Part shown: positions 1 to 5,154 of the stretch, in pieces
Numbering within the stretch: the stretch's first letter is position 1
How the letters are laid out: the number at the start of each line of letters is the position of its first letter
Translations under genes and position numbers: made by a program
Source: Coraliomargarita_B sp036735565
GTDB lineage: Bacteria > Verrucomicrobiota > Verrucomicrobiia > Opitutales > Coraliomargaritaceae
NCBI GenBank assembly: GCA_036735565.1
Contig: DAINOC010000100.1
Location: forward strand, 1 to 5,189
DNA: 5,189 bases
Direction: 5' to 3'
Notes under the pieces: generated by a model
The model's database searches: none
Told to the model about the DNA's origin: nothing
Seen by the model: only the letters and a program-made list of their open reading frames with translations

Positions 1-81
1 TTTAAATATTCCCTCCCCTGAAGACTCGGCACACCGTTCTAACAACCCTGCGGCAAAGTGAAGGAACGAAGCCTCACGCGC

Positions 82-486
82 TCAACCCAACAGACCAGCG
101 ACAAAGATCAGCGTCCAGAGCACAGTGCGCGGCCAGTTGGTGCGGATGAGCCGCTCCACCGTCTGAGCGTTGGTATCGCCTGCATCGATGCGACGGTGAA
201 GGGGCACGGAGACGGCAAAAGTCAGGACCCAGCACAGAAGCAGCGCGCCCAGCGCAGCGAGGTTCAGCGGGTTGGGGGCTTCCCAGGTCGACCAGGCGAC
301 CAGCGGCAGCTGGGTAAACATCAGCGGAATAATCACCCAGGAGACACGGTTCGTATAGCTGCGGTGCCACTCCACCAGCTGCGTCATCTCGCAGCGTTGA
401 AAACTCGGATAAATCACCAACTGCACCAGCCAGAGCACGACGACCATGCCAAAGTCCAACAGGGTTCTGAGCTCATCGAGTTCCAC
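82..486 (-). CDS. Four-helix integral membrane protein of unknown function, asd-linked
   Basis: A 134-residue protein whose function I cannot name. Four hydrophobic segments are visible at about residues 8-28, 49-68, 74-94 and 118-134, so it should sit in the inner membrane. Recurring polar marks are Q22 and the YPSF motif (26-29) at the end of helix 1, W40-H41 and Y44 in the first loop, P54 and Q59 in helix 2, a VPLH motif (94-97) ending helix 3, and NWPRT (117-121) before helix 4. This pattern resembles an uncharacterised family of conserved small membrane proteins that I recall from Verrucomicrobiota and Acidobacteriota; no enzymatic role is evident. I chose the GTG start at 486 because a GGAG ribosome-binding sequence lies 8 nt before it and the start falls 4 nt after the asd stop. 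An ATG at 543 would overlap asd and add a non-hydrophobic stretch, and an ATG at 447 would cut into helix 1. The spacing implies co-transcription and perhaps translational coupling with asd. Confidence 0.75.
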   Translation of the reverse strand: MELDELRTLLDFGMVVVLWLVQLVIYPSFQRCEMTQLVEWHRSYTNRVSWVIIPLMFTQLPLVAWSTWEAPNPLNLAALGALLLCWVLTFAVSVPLHRRIDAGDTNAQTVERLIRTNWPRTVLWTLIFVAGLLG

Positions 487-490
487 CTGG

Positions 491-1507
491 CTAGCTCCGC
501 AGCTTGTTCTCCCGATGCAGCAACTCGGCGATCTGAATGGCATTCAAGGCGGCGCCCTTCCAGACCTGGTCCCCAGTCACCCAGAGCGCCAAACCGTTCT
601 CAAAAACCTGGTCCAGGCGGATCCGGCCGACACCGCAATTGACCACTTCGGAGTAGTCGAGCGGCATGGGATACTTCAGGTTGGCAGGGTCATCCACCAG
701 CTCAACGCCCTCGAATGCGGCAATCGCCGCACGGGCCGCCTCGACCGAGACGGGGCGCTCAAACTGCGCGCTGACCGAGATCGAGTGTGCGCGGAAGACC
801 GGCACGCGCACGCAGGTGCAAGTGACCCGCAGCTCCGGCAGGCTCATGATCTTGCGGCCCTCGTTGAGCATCTTCATCTCTTCCTTGGTGTAGCCGCTCT
901 CCAGAAACTGATCCACGTGCGGGATCACATTAAAGGCGATCTGGTGGGGATAGACATTTTTGACGATCTCGCCCCCCGCAGCCCAGGCGTGGAGTTGCTG
1001 GTCCAGTTCGATGATGCCACCGGCCCCGCTCCCGGATACCGCCTGATAGGTCGATGCCAGGATCGACTTCAGCCCGAATGCGAGATGCAGCGGATACAAG
1101 GCCATCAGGGTGATGACCGTGGAGCAGTTGGGATTGGCGATGATACCCTTATGCCCGAAAGCCGCATCCGGATTGATCTCGGGCACCACCAGCGGCACCT
1201 CGGCATCGGAGCGAAAAGCCGAGCTGTTGTCGATGACGAGGCAGCCGCGATTGACCGCTTCCTGCGCAAAGAGCTTGGACTGGGAGGCCCCGGCGCTGAA
1301 GATGCAGACATCCAGCCCGGCGAAGCTCTCCGGAGTCGCCTCTTGGATCGTCCAGGACTGCCCGCCGTAAGTCTGCGTCTTCCCCGCTGAGCGGGCCGAT
1401 GCCAGCAAGCGCAGCTCCGCAATGGGAAAGTTGCGCTCATGAAGGAGACGAATGAGTTCTTGACCGACCGCGCCAGTCGCTCCGAGGATGCCGATTTTAT
1501 ATGCCAT
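491..1507 (-). CDS. asd: Aspartate-semialdehyde dehydrogenase
   Basis: A cytoplasmic, NADPH-dependent enzyme that reduces L-aspartyl-4-phosphate to L-aspartate-4-semialdehyde, the branch point to threonine, methionine, isoleucine, lysine and diaminopimelate. The 338-residue length is normal for the family. The N-terminal Rossmann fold shows the nucleotide-binding motif GATGAVG (residues 9-15). DNSSAFR (93-99) is the conserved substrate/phosphate-binding stretch. The catalytic cysteine is C128 in NPNCST, followed by TYQAVSGSG with Q155. The proton-transfer histidine is H241 in RVPVFRAHS. The C-terminal half is the usual dimerisation/catalytic domain. I take the ATG at 1507 because MAYKIGILGATG places the first strand at the very N-terminus; an in-frame ATG at 1573 would add 22 residues antisense to the neighbouring transpeptidase. 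There is no clear Shine-Dalgarno sequence before the start. It is the first gene of a pair with the membrane protein 4 nt downstream and lies head-to-head with the transpeptidase gene. The family assignment is very secure. Confidence 0.97.
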   Translation of the reverse strand: MAYKIGILGATGAVGQELIRLLHERNFPIAELRLLASARSAGKTQTYGGQSWTIQEATPESFAGLDVCIFSAGASQSKLFAQEAVNRGCLVIDNSSAFRSDAEVPLVVPEINPDAAFGHKGIIANPNCSTVITLMALYPLHLAFGLKSILASTYQAVSGSGAGGIIELDQQLHAWAAGGEIVKNVYPHQIAFNVIPHVDQFLESGYTKEEMKMLNEGRKIMSLPELRVTCTCVRVPVFRAHSISVSAQFERPVSVEAARAAIAAFEGVELVDDPANLKYPMPLDYSEVVNCGVGRIRLDQVFENGLALWVTGDQVWKGAALNAIQIAELLHRENKLRS

Positions 1508-1532
1508 TGGATTTTCTAGAGGAAAAACGGAA

Positions 1533-1561
1533 AGCCATGCAGAGCTGCCGCGCTCTGTCAA
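1533..1561 (-). promoter_or_regulatory. Tentative asd promoter inside the transpeptidase coding sequence
   Basis: On the minus strand an exact TTGACA hexamer (1556-1561) lies about 50 nt before the asd start. With 16-18 nt spacing, the region where a -10 box should be (around 1533-1538) reads ATGGCT and matches TATAAT poorly. A promoter for asd must lie in or beyond this area, because the next gene upstream runs in the opposite direction. Position and the perfect -35 box favour it; the weak -10 box argues against it. Confidence 0.25.
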
Positions 1562-2064
1562 CAGGTCCCTCACGGCCCTGGCTCATTGTCTCCATCGATG
1601 CGCAGCAAATGGCGCTGATCGACGGCGATCAAGTGCGCCGCCAGTTCACTATTTCCACCTCTAAAAATCCGCCATCCTGCCGCGAACATTCATTTGGCAC
1701 CCCCCTTGGCCTGCATCGGATCGAGGACAAAATCGGAGAGGATCAGCCCCTGGGGATGGTTTTTAAAGGCCGCCAACCAACAGGTATGCTTTTTGAGGAC
1801 TACCGGGGAAATGATGCAGCGGGCAACCTCATCACCACCCGTATCCTGCGACTGCGTGGTCTTGAGCCCGGTAAAAATGCCGGCCCGGGCATCGATAGCT
1901 ACGATCGCTACATCTATATCCACGGCACCAATCACGAGGACCGTATCGGCCGGCCTTTTAGTGGCGGCTGCATCGAGATGCGCAACGCGGAAGTGATCGA
2001 ATTGTTCGATCTAGTCCAAAGCGGCAATCCCGTCTGGATTATTGAGCCCAAAACCAAGCCGTAG
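1537..2064 (+). CDS. L,D-transpeptidase (YkuD domain), no signal peptide
   Basis: A 175-residue protein that is almost entirely one YkuD catalytic domain. Such enzymes normally act outside the inner membrane, using a cysteine to form 3-3 crosslinks between diaminopimelate residues of peptidoglycan or to attach proteins to it. Visible features are the opening beta strand WLIVSID (15-21), the TPLGLHRIEDKIG segment (55-67), and the catalytic pair H129 (YIYIHGTN) and C145 (SGGCIEM). The usual motif is S-H-G-C-x-R; here H is G143 and R is E147. No signal peptide, lipobox or membrane helix precedes the domain with either possible start. I prefer the ATG at 1537, which has AGAGGA 13 nt upstream. The ATG at 1501 would add 12 charged residues and would overlap the divergent asd start codon. 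A TATATG at 1498-1503 could serve as its -10 box, but I see no convincing -35 box. It ends facing rpmG. The fold assignment is firm; export and substrate are open. Confidence 0.9.
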   Translation: MQSCRALSTGPSRPWLIVSIDAQQMALIDGDQVRRQFTISTSKNPPSCREHSFGTPLGLHRIEDKIGEDQPLGMVFKGRQPTGMLFEDYRGNDAAGNLITTRILRLRGLEPGKNAGPGIDSYDRYIYIHGTNHEDRIGRPFSGGCIEMRNAEVIELFDLVQSGNPVWIIEPKTKP

Positions 2065-2109
2065 CGGACCGGCGACAGCCGTTTCGGTCTGCGCGCTATG
2101 TCCGTGCAC

Positions 2110-2138
2110 AAAAAAGCCCGCTCGGTCGAGCGGGCTTT
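2110..2138 (-). terminator. Rho-independent terminator after rpmG, possibly shared with the transpeptidase gene
   Basis: A perfect 12-bp inverted repeat (2113-2124 against 2127-2138, core AGCCCGCTCG) with a two-base centre. Read on the minus strand it is followed directly by a run of six T (complement of the A run 2110-2115), the form of an intrinsic terminator 23 nt after the rpmG stop. On the plus strand the hairpin lies 48 nt after the transpeptidase stop but has only three T after it, so it may work weakly for that convergent gene as well. Confidence 0.9.
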
Positions 2139-2160
2139 CGAAAGGGCTTGCGCGGGAATC

Positions 2161-2331
2161 TTAGTTCTTGATTTCGCGGTGCAGCGTGTGGCGGCGGAGG
2201 AAGCGGTTATACTTCTTCTTCTCGACGCGCTCAGGCTGCTTACGCTTGTCACGGGTGGACATGTAGCGGGAGACAGGTTTACCCTCAGCGCGGGCTTCGG
2301 TGCATTCGATGATGATGTGTTCTCTGGGCAT
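2161..2331 (-). CDS. rpmG: Large-subunit ribosomal protein bL33, zinc-free (C-minus) type
   Basis: A 56-residue, strongly basic protein of the 50S subunit. The translation starts MPREHIIIECTEARAEG, continues through SRYMSTRDKRKQPERVEKKKY and ends RRHTLHREIKN, which matches bL33 along its whole length. The zinc-binding form carries two C-x-x-C pairs. Here only C10 remains: the other three positions are A13, N42 and L45, so no zinc site can form. Compared with the zinc form there are about four extra residues (around 15-20) before SRY, a layout I recall from Bacteroidota-type bL33. The ATG at 2331 is the only sensible start; the preceding bases (AGCCGCGTC) contain no Shine-Dalgarno sequence. 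It is monocistronic: a strong terminator follows at 2110-2138, and ssb lies 249 nt upstream on the same strand. Many genomes keep a second bL33 copy of the other type, which cannot be judged here. Confidence 0.93.
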   Translation of the reverse strand: MPREHIIIECTEARAEGKPVSRYMSTRDKRKQPERVEKKKYNRFLRRHTLHREIKN

Positions 2332-2364
2332 GACGCGGCTTGTTTGAAATTGGAAAAGCAGCGG

Positions 2365-2392
2365 AAAGTAGGTGCTCCCTGTCGGGGTGCAA
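2365..2392 (-). promoter_or_regulatory. Candidate rpmG promoter
   Basis: On the minus strand TTGCAC (2387-2392) and TACTTT (2365-2370) are separated by 16 nt, and a short A-tract (AAAAAGGC) stands immediately upstream of the -35 box. This would give a leader of roughly 25-30 nt before the rpmG ATG. The -35 box matches consensus at four of six bases but the -10 box only at three, so the call rests mainly on position. The rest of the gap 2393-2580 has no gene that I can see. Confidence 0.35.
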
Positions 2393-2467
2393 GCCTTTTT
2401 CAGCCGTTTTTACAAATGCCTGCGGAGAAATCGAAAAATCCACAAAGAGCACAGAATGTCCTCTCTT

Positions 2468-2536
2468 GCGCTTTTTGCGCCTTCCCGCAGCCAAACGCTG
2501 CCGTTAATGATTGCTTCCAGATCGGTGACACACCGA
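2468..2536 (-). other. Cluster of three small perfect hairpins downstream of ssb
   Basis: Three short inverted repeats lie within 70 nt after the ssb stop: TCGGTG/CACCGA with a 3-nt loop (2522-2536), GCAGC/GCTGC with a 5-nt loop (2487-2501), and GCGC/GCGC around five A on the minus strand (2468-2480). None is followed by a T run on the minus strand, so they are not classical intrinsic terminators. They may structure the 3' end of the ssb transcript or be chance. No tRNA-like fold or T-loop motif was found in the 2332-2580 gap. Confidence 0.3.
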
Positions 2537-2580
2537 CGCTTGATTATCCCAAAGCGCGGTTGCAGCCCCATCGCCTTCCA

Positions 2581-2961
2581 TCAGGCGGCGCGCTTGGAAG
2601 TGAACCGCCGTGTCTCTTTCGATCTTTGGGGATTTCGTTCGGCCGAAGCGGCGCGGGAATCTGCCTTGGCCGAGGGTCCCGGACTGAGGAATTCGACCTT
2701 GTAGGCATTCAGGACGATGCGGCTGCGCTTCTCGCCCTTATCCGTCTCCCAATTCTCCTGTTTCAAGGCTCCGGAGAGCAGCACTTTCGAGCCTTTGCCG
2801 ATGTGCTCCGCGAGATGCGGCTGGTTCCAGGCCTCGACGGGCATGAAGACCACGCGGTCACCTTCGTTGCAGGCGACCGTGAATTTGCTGAGATGCTGCT
2901 CGCCGAGATCACGGATCTCGATGGCGGCTGTGAGGTTTCCGGTGAGGATGGTCTGATTCAT
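2581..2961 (-). CDS. ssb: Short single-stranded DNA-binding protein without acidic tail
   Basis: A 126-residue OB-fold protein that should coat single-stranded DNA. The N-terminal domain (about 1-93) shows the family order: MNQTILTGNL strand, SKFTVACNEG, FMPVEAW (39-45), then HIGKGSKVLLSGAL (53-66) and W71, with NAYKVEFLS closing the domain. Aromatic residues F39, W45, W71 and Y87 sit where DNA-stacking residues are expected. Housekeeping bacterial SSBs end with a flexible linker and an acidic tip (DDDIPF-like) that recruits partner proteins. This one ends in RRFTSKRAA, and residues 94-126 carry nine K/R against three D/E. I read the other two minus-strand frames across the end and found no hidden acidic tip, so a simple late frameshift does not explain it. 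The ATG at 2961 is supported by AAAGGA 6 nt upstream. It may be an accessory SSB paralogue; a primosomal PriB-like role is less likely. It is separated from groEL by a strong terminator, so it is transcribed on its own. Confidence 0.88.
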   Translation of the reverse strand: MNQTILTGNLTAAIEIRDLGEQHLSKFTVACNEGDRVVFMPVEAWNQPHLAEHIGKGSKVLLSGALKQENWETDKGEKRSRIVLNAYKVEFLSPGPSAKADSRAASAERNPQRSKETRRFTSKRAA

Positions 2962-3032
2962 GATAGGTCCTTTGGTTCATTGTTGATGTGCAGTGTGAAT
3001 GAATCGTGCGATGCTCGATAAGAGCGCCGACC

Positions 3033-3062
3033 ACTACATCGAGCCCGAACGCAGGCCGTCAA
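3033..3062 (-). promoter_or_regulatory. Candidate ssb promoter
   Basis: On the minus strand TTGACG (3057-3062, five of six bases of the -35 consensus) and TGTAGT (3033-3038, four of six bases of the -10 consensus) are 18 nt apart. The site lies between the groEL terminator and ssb, exactly where an independent ssb promoter is needed, and implies a leader of about 65 nt. An inverted repeat sits just upstream. Confidence 0.45.
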
Positions 3063-3068
3063 GCATAT

Positions 3069-3086
3069 AGTGAATTTATTTTCACT
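3069..3086. repeat. AT-rich inverted repeat upstream of the ssb promoter
   Basis: AGTGAA and TTCACT form a perfect 6-bp inverted repeat around TTTATT. It begins 6 bp upstream of the candidate ssb -35 box and about 18 bp beyond the T-tract of the groEL terminator. It has the form of a small dimeric-protein operator or an AT-rich upstream element. It does not match the SOS (LexA) box TGTTC-N4-GAACA that I recall for some Verrucomicrobiota. Confidence 0.35.
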
Positions 3087-3103
3087 CTTTTATACCAGCC
3101 GCG

Positions 3104-3132
3104 AAAAAAGGCCCCCGAAATCCGGGGGCCTT
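3104..3132 (-). terminator. Rho-independent terminator of the groES-groEL operon
   Basis: A 10-bp GC-rich stem (3108-3117, AAGGCCCCCG, with 3123-3132) and a 5-nt loop, followed on the minus strand by six T (complement of 3104-3109). It lies 36 nt past the groEL stop. On the plus strand no T run follows, so it acts only for leftward transcription. It separates groEL from ssb. Confidence 0.93.
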
Positions 3133-3168
3133 GCAGAAATAAGAAGCTACTGACTGGTGAGGCCGGGC

Positions 3169-4809
3169 TTACATCATGCCGCCCATACCACCCATGCCGC
3201 CCATGTCATGGCCATGGCCACCCTTATTTTCCTGGGGCTCATCGGTGATAATGGCTTCCGTGGTGAGCAGCATGCCCGCAACGGAACCGGCATTTTGCAG
3301 GGCGGTGCGCGTTACCTTGGCAGGATCCACGATGCCTTCGGCGATCAGGTCGACGTATTCACCTGTGGTCACGTTGTAGCCCTTGGAGCCCTTGCTCTTC
3401 AGGACCTCGGCGACCACCAGCGAACCTTCGACACCGGCGTTTTCGCAAAGCTGACGGAGCGGTGACTCGATCGCGCGGCGGACGATGAGTGCGCCGAGCT
3501 TTTCGTCGCCCTCGAGTGCTTCGGCTGCCTTCTCAATCGAGCTGGCGGCACGGATGAGCGCAACACCACCACCGGGAAGGATACCTTCTTCGACGGCGGC
3601 GCGAGTGGCGTGAAGTGCGTCGTCGACACGGTCCTTTTTCTCCTTCATCTCCGGCTCGGTCTGTGCACCGACGTTGATCACGGCGACACCACCGGCGATC
3701 TTGGCAAGGCGCTCTTGGAGCTTCTCACGATCGTAATCGGAAGTGGTCTCTTCGATCTGACGGCGGATGAGCTTCACGCGGCCCTGGATGTCACTGCTCT
3801 TGCCGGCACCTTCAACGATGATGGTGCTCTCCTTGTCGATGCTGACGCGCTTGGCGCGGCCCAGATCGCTGAGTTGGACGTTCTCCAGTTTGATACCGAG
3901 GTCCTCGGTGATGCAGCGGCCACCGGTAAGGACGGCGATGTCCTCCAGCATAGCCTTGCGGCGGTCGCCGAAGCCGGGAGCCTTGACAGCGGCGACGCTG
4001 AGCGTGCCACGCAGTTTGTTCACCACGAGTGCGGCGAGTGCCTCGCCTTCGATGTCCTCTGCGATGATCAGGAAGGGCTTGTTCGACTTGGCGACAGCCT
4101 GAAGCAGCGGCAGGATCTCATTGAGGCTGGAGATCTTTTTCTCGTGGATAAGGATGTAGGCATCCTCCAGATTGACCTCCTGGTTTTCGGCGTTGGTGCA
4201 GAAATAGGGGCTGAGGTAGCCTTTATCAAACTGCATACCCTCCACCACTTCGAGAGAGGTCTCGATGCCCTTGGCCTCTTCGACGGTGATCGTGCCGTCC
4301 TTGCCGACCCGGTCCATAGCCTCGGCGATGATTTCGCCGACTTCGGTGTCCCAGTTGGAGGAAACGGTGGCGACCTGGCGAATCTCTTCGCGGTCCTTAA
4401 CCTTCTTGCTCTGGGAGGCGAAGGACTTGGTGGCGGCGGCCACAGCCTTGTCGATGCCGCGCTTCAGGAAGATCGGGTTCGCACCGGCAGCAACGTTCTT
4501 GATACCTTCGCGGTAGATGGACTCAGCGATCACGGTAGCGGTCGTGGTGCCATCACCAGCCGAATCAGCGGTGCGCGAAGCAACTTCGCGGACCATCTGA
4601 GCGCCCATGTTTTCGAAGGGGTCGGAGAGCTCGATCTCTTTGGCCACCGTGACACCGTCCTTGGTGACCGCCGGAGCGCCGAATTTTTTGTCGATCAAGA
4701 CATTCCGGCCTTTGGGGCCGAGCGTTACTTTTACTGCTTTCGCCAGCGTCTCTACTCCGTTCAGGAGTTTTTTACGGGCAGCTTCGTCGAATAGAATTTG
4801 TTTAGCCAT
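3169..4809 (-). CDS. groEL: Chaperonin GroEL (Hsp60)
   Basis: The 546-residue subunit of the double-ring chaperonin that encloses unfolded proteins and folds them using ATP with GroES as the lid; cytoplasmic. The equatorial domain opens with MAKQILFDEAARKKLL and has the nucleotide-binding LGPKGRN (30-36) and DGTTTATV with D86. The apical domain contains the AAVKAPGFGDRRKAML stretch. The catalytic aspartate is D397 in DDALHATRAAVEEG, followed by the PGGG loop. These correspond to D87 and D398 of the E. coli protein, shifted by one. The tail has the usual Gly-Met repeat, here preceded by GGHGHD. Nothing is missing or truncated. The ATG at 4809 is 29 nt after the groES stop; the gap contains no G on the coding strand and no Shine-Dalgarno sequence, so initiation must rely on another signal or on coupling. 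Co-transcribed with groES and closed by a strong terminator. Confidence 0.99.
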   Translation of the reverse strand: MAKQILFDEAARKKLLNGVETLAKAVKVTLGPKGRNVLIDKKFGAPAVTKDGVTVAKEIELSDPFENMGAQMVREVASRTADSAGDGTTTATVIAESIYREGIKNVAAGANPIFLKRGIDKAVAAATKSFASQSKKVKDREEIRQVATVSSNWDTEVGEIIAEAMDRVGKDGTITVEEAKGIETSLEVVEGMQFDKGYLSPYFCTNAENQEVNLEDAYILIHEKKISSLNEILPLLQAVAKSNKPFLIIAEDIEGEALAALVVNKLRGTLSVAAVKAPGFGDRRKAMLEDIAVLTGGRCITEDLGIKLENVQLSDLGRAKRVSIDKESTIIVEGAGKSSDIQGRVKLIRRQIEETTSDYDREKLQERLAKIAGGVAVINVGAQTEPEMKEKKDRVDDALHATRAAVEEGILPGGGVALIRAASSIEKAAEALEGDEKLGALIVRRAIESPLRQLCENAGVEGSLVVAEVLKSKGSKGYNVTTGEYVDLIAEGIVDPAKVTRTALQNAGSVAGMLLTTEAIITDEPQENKGGHGHDMGGMGGMGGMM

Positions 4810-4838
4810 AGTATGATTGGATTGGTTGTTTAAATGGA
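4810..4838 (-). promoter_or_regulatory. G-free groES-groEL intercistronic leader without Shine-Dalgarno
   Basis: The 29 nt between the groES stop and the groEL ATG contain no G on the transcribed strand (no C on the plus strand from 4808 to 4842) and consist of A, C and T only. A purine-rich ribosome-binding sequence is therefore impossible here. The unstructured composition would suit initiation through ribosomal protein S1 or simple accessibility (inference). Confidence 0.6.
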
Positions 4839-5114
4839 TTAACCGATGATGCCGAGAAGGCTGTCTTCCTCGACGATGATGTATTCAACGCCGTCGAGCT
4901 TGACGGCGGTGCCGCCGTATTGAGGCATCAATACCTTGTCGCCTTTTTTAACGTGGAAGGGCTTGTCGTCCTCTTTGCCGGTGCCGAGTGCGATCACTTC
5001 AGCCTCCTGTGACTTCTCCTTGGCAGAATCAGGAATAATGATCCCGCCGCGGACCTGTTCGTCTTCTTCGATGCGTTTAACGACAACGCGTGAACCGAGT
5101 GGTTTGATTTTCAT
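4839..5114 (-). CDS. groES: Co-chaperonin GroES (Hsp10)
   Basis: A 91-residue protein, seven copies of which form the dome that caps GroEL. It begins MKIKPLGSRVVVKR, the standard first strand. The flexible mobile loop (about 17-33) carries GGIIIP (23-28), in which the III triplet is the hydrophobic contact to GroEL. KKGDKVLMPQYGGTAVKLDG is the typical second half, and the protein ends in EEDSLLGIIG. Length and motifs are normal. The ATG at 5114 is the only fitting start. It is the first gene of the groES-groEL operon. The 40 nt before the start have no G and no Shine-Dalgarno sequence. I see no HrcA-binding CIRCE repeat (TTAGCACTC-N9-GAGTGCTAA) in the 75 nt of upstream sequence available. Confidence 0.98.
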   Translation of the reverse strand: MKIKPLGSRVVVKRIEEDEQVRGGIIIPDSAKEKSQEAEVIALGTGKEDDKPFHVKKGDKVLMPQYGGTAVKLDGVEYIIVEEDSLLGIIG

Positions 5115-5154
5115 GTTTTGTTATTATTGTGGTTGGGAATTTGGTTTTGGATAG
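5115..5154 (-). promoter_or_regulatory. G-free 5' leader of groES
   Basis: Forty consecutive bases before the groES ATG lack any G on the transcribed strand; the last part reads CCACAATAATAACAAAAC before ATG. It contains no Shine-Dalgarno sequence and cannot form G-C stems within itself. A weak TATCCA (5148-5153) at its far end could be a -10 box, but no -35 box is seen at the right distance, so the promoter is not assigned. Confidence 0.5.

Noticed and set aside
58..77. Small hairpin (GTGA-GG / CC-TCAC with a bulge) after the membrane-protein gene
   Set aside because: Only six pairs with a bulge, followed on the minus strand by just three T; too weak to call a terminator.
58..642. 194-codon plus-strand frame at the left end
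   Set aside because: Antisense to the membrane protein; rich in Q, R, H and P as expected for the complement of a hydrophobic gene.
446..1390. 314-codon open frame antisense to asd
   Set aside because: Entirely covered by the end of the membrane-protein gene and asd, both with clear family motifs or membrane segments; the antisense translation shows no recognisable domain.
1460..1503. TTGACC (1460-1465) with TATATG (1498-1503) as a transpeptidase promoter
   Set aside because: The spacing is 32 nt, far outside the usable range; TATATG alone remains only a weak -10 candidate.
2065..2091. Imperfect hairpin (CGGACCG / CGGTCTG) just after the transpeptidase stop
   Set aside because: Seven pairs including a wobble with a 13-nt loop and no T run; the strong shared hairpin at 2110-2138 explains termination better.
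2332..2580. Possible tRNA next to rpmG, as in some genomes
   Set aside because: No T-loop (GGTTCGA-type) sequence or cloverleaf pairing found on either strand.
2098..3021. 307-codon plus-strand frame spanning rpmG, the gap and ssb
   Set aside because: It begins in the terminator, runs antisense to two recognisable genes, and its translation is low-complexity shadow with no domain.
3610..4794. Long 394-codon open frame antisense to groEL
   Set aside because: It lies wholly inside the unmistakable groEL gene and arises from groEL codon bias; long frames antisense to conserved chaperone genes are a known annotation artefact.
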